This document shows positions 62,374-64,000 of a DNA stretch of 64,000 bases, in pieces (position 1 is the first letter of the stretch; every line of letters begins with the position of its first letter). The DNA is taken from assembly GCA_024734555.1 (NCBI GenBank), contig JANPWX010020040.1:1392241-1456240 (forward strand). The letters are read 5' to 3'. The notes beneath the pieces were generated by a model. The model worked only from the letters and a program-made list of their open reading frames with translations. It was not told where the DNA came from and did no database searches. Origin of the DNA: Trochalopteron elliotii (taxonomy: Eukaryota > Chordata > Aves > Passeriformes > Leiothrichidae). The position numbers were made by a program, and so were the translations under genes.

Positions 62374-64000
62374 GTAACTTCACTTACAGATTATGATTTT
62401 AAGATCAAAAAGTACATTATAAACATTCAACCATTAAATTTGAATGCAGAGGCTTTCATAATCTGTGATCTCAGGATTTGCATTCTGGACAGCTTATTAC
62501 TAACAGTATTAATGATACTGTTTTGTGTTAGAGCAACAAATACCAATCCTAATCATGGCCTAGAGGTCTTTTTCACTACATCTCACAATCACAGATGCTT
62601 AAAACAAAGACTAGTTTCAGACCTGCAGCTTTGCAGTTGGGATCCTTTTTTGGCCAGGATTTATTTCACCTTTCACTATCTAAAAGCAGGGTTCACAAGG
62701 TTGCAAAATGAGCTCGAGTGTCCTAGTTAGCAGCAGACAAGGTGTTTTTCTGTCAGCCACAACTTCCTGGGTTTCTACAAGGAAATAAGAGTATGGGTTA
62801 AGGATATCCAGGGACTGAGATAATATACTGTTACGGGTCTTTAAGTGTTGTAAATCCTTGAAATGCAGCAGTCTGATTTGTGTGTGTTTATCAGAAATGG
62901 TTTGTGTGTCCATCTGCACACTGAGGGAAATGTATATACAGATAGATGGATATTTTATATGACTCATTCCTATACTGCCATTCCTAAATGGATGCTATTT
63001 GCTTCTTTTGAAACTATCCCTGACTAGCATATCTACTGATATGTAGACATCATTGAAACAGGCATAACAAGGGGCAATGACTTGAATAATGGAAACATTT
63101 AGTTTAGACATTAGTTAAAAAAAAATCTTAATGATAAGGCAATTAGGCACCAGAATGAGGCACTAGAGGTGTTTTCAGAGGAGGTTTAAAAAAGGACTTG
63201 CATCAGTGGTGAGGAAGAAAATTATGGTTGTAATAGAAGTGTTTAAGATAAATTGGATAGACAGACAGACATGTTTGTGTGTTTGCCCATGTACATATAT
63301 ATATATGTAACATGCACAAACACCATTGTGCATTTTGTGTATGTTTATGTGTTTACACATATATGCACAGATGTGTATGAATGACAGTCCCTATATGAAT
63401 TGGTCCACTGAATATTTGTAAAAGGTGACTTACAAAATCAACTCAAGCAGAAGGGGTTTCTTGTCTGCTAATCTGAGTGTTCTGGAGCTTTTATCAACTT
63501 GATAAAAAGCAAAGTTTATGGAGTTGGAATAATGTATGGTGAAGCAGCTCTTGGTTCCCAAGCAATGAAACCTTCAGTGGTTAATGATGTCTGTAAGGGC
63601 ACAACCTTCGGTAGTTGTCCACGTCAATGCTGCAAGTCCTGCTTGGCTGTCATCTTTGAGACAGCCCTTTGTTATTTGATTGACCAGCCCACTTTCTCTT
63701 TGTGTTTTCCTCTTCAAAAATGGGGTCCCTTCTGTTCTCTTCTTTGTTTCCTCTTTCTGGAATAGAGGAAAATAGACAGAGAAATATTTTCTCTCAATTT
63801 AGTACTCGTGTGAGTAGCTAAGGAAAAGTGAAGAAGCACACCACTTTACATGACTTTACAGTAAAAAGAAACTTTCATGCAGATTTTAGGTATCTGTAAA
63901 GATCACCACCCATTGGGCCCAAGCTTCATTTTGCAGTCTTGGCCTGTTTAGTGATACCAAGATGGGTAAAAAATTGTTGTGAGGTGTCAATGAAGTGCTT
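62374..64000. other. Unique non-coding DNA
   Basis: Contains an 18-bp palindrome at 63292-63309 within a TG/TA-rich patch (63240-63380). Short frames only; no gene recognised. Confidence 0.45.

Noticed and set aside
1..64000. tRNA, rRNA, CRISPR, bacterial operon or phage content
   Set aside because: None of the diagnostic structures is visible; CR1 and ERV remnants with no gene-dense frames point to vertebrate nuclear DNA.

Overview
This window looks like vertebrate, almost certainly bird, non-coding chromosomal DNA. The taxonomic evidence is repeat content: three truncated CR1 LINE 3' ends (11560-12164 plus, 47500-47715 plus, 48608-48690 minus) with the typical avian CR1 tail wording, and two solo endogenous-retrovirus LTRs (17621-18165 and 41667-41990, both minus) that resemble LTRs scattered through neoavian genomes. 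Base composition is AT-rich and CpG-poor. The density of interspersed repeats is low, as in bird intergenic or long intronic DNA.

I find no convincing protein-coding gene, rRNA, tRNA or CRISPR array. The open reading frames are short, overlap freely on both strands, often lack an ATG, and resemble no family I recognise. The longest apparent ones run through N gaps in simple repeats. The window is best read as a gene desert or the inside of a very large intron, and the neighbouring gene cannot be identified from the sequence.

Layout: 1-9 kb is mostly unique sequence with a homeodomain/octamer-rich block at 300-545, small duplications (2710-2767, 5103-5149), a perfect 20-bp palindrome (5902-5921) and two pieces of an old palindromic interspersed repeat. 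At 9.1-9.5 kb a (CCTT/CCCT)n tract encloses a 400-bp assembly gap. The first CR1 lies at 11.6-12.2 kb, a 147-bp polypyrimidine tract at 13.3 kb and a solo LTR at 17.6-18.2 kb. At 19-28 kb there is unique DNA with AT-rich candidate conserved blocks and a facing pair of (CAAA)n and (GTTT)n tracts. A (TTTTC)n tract with a second 400-bp gap sits at 29.3-29.9 kb. The most regulatory-looking stretch is 40.25-41.35 kb, with local CpG enrichment, an inverted CCAAT box, an E-box and a TATA-like box, followed by the second LTR at 41.7-42.0 kb. The rest is unique DNA with two CR1 fragments (47.5-48.7 kb), candidate conserved blocks (52.9, 54.2 and 61.6 kb) and a compound microsatellite (62.24-62.37 kb).

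No novel system is evident. The items most worth following are the promoter-like block at 40.25-41.35 kb, the ancient palindromic repeat family, and the coincidence of both assembly gaps with polypyrimidine tracts. All conserved-element calls are inferences from sequence texture and would need an alignment to confirm.
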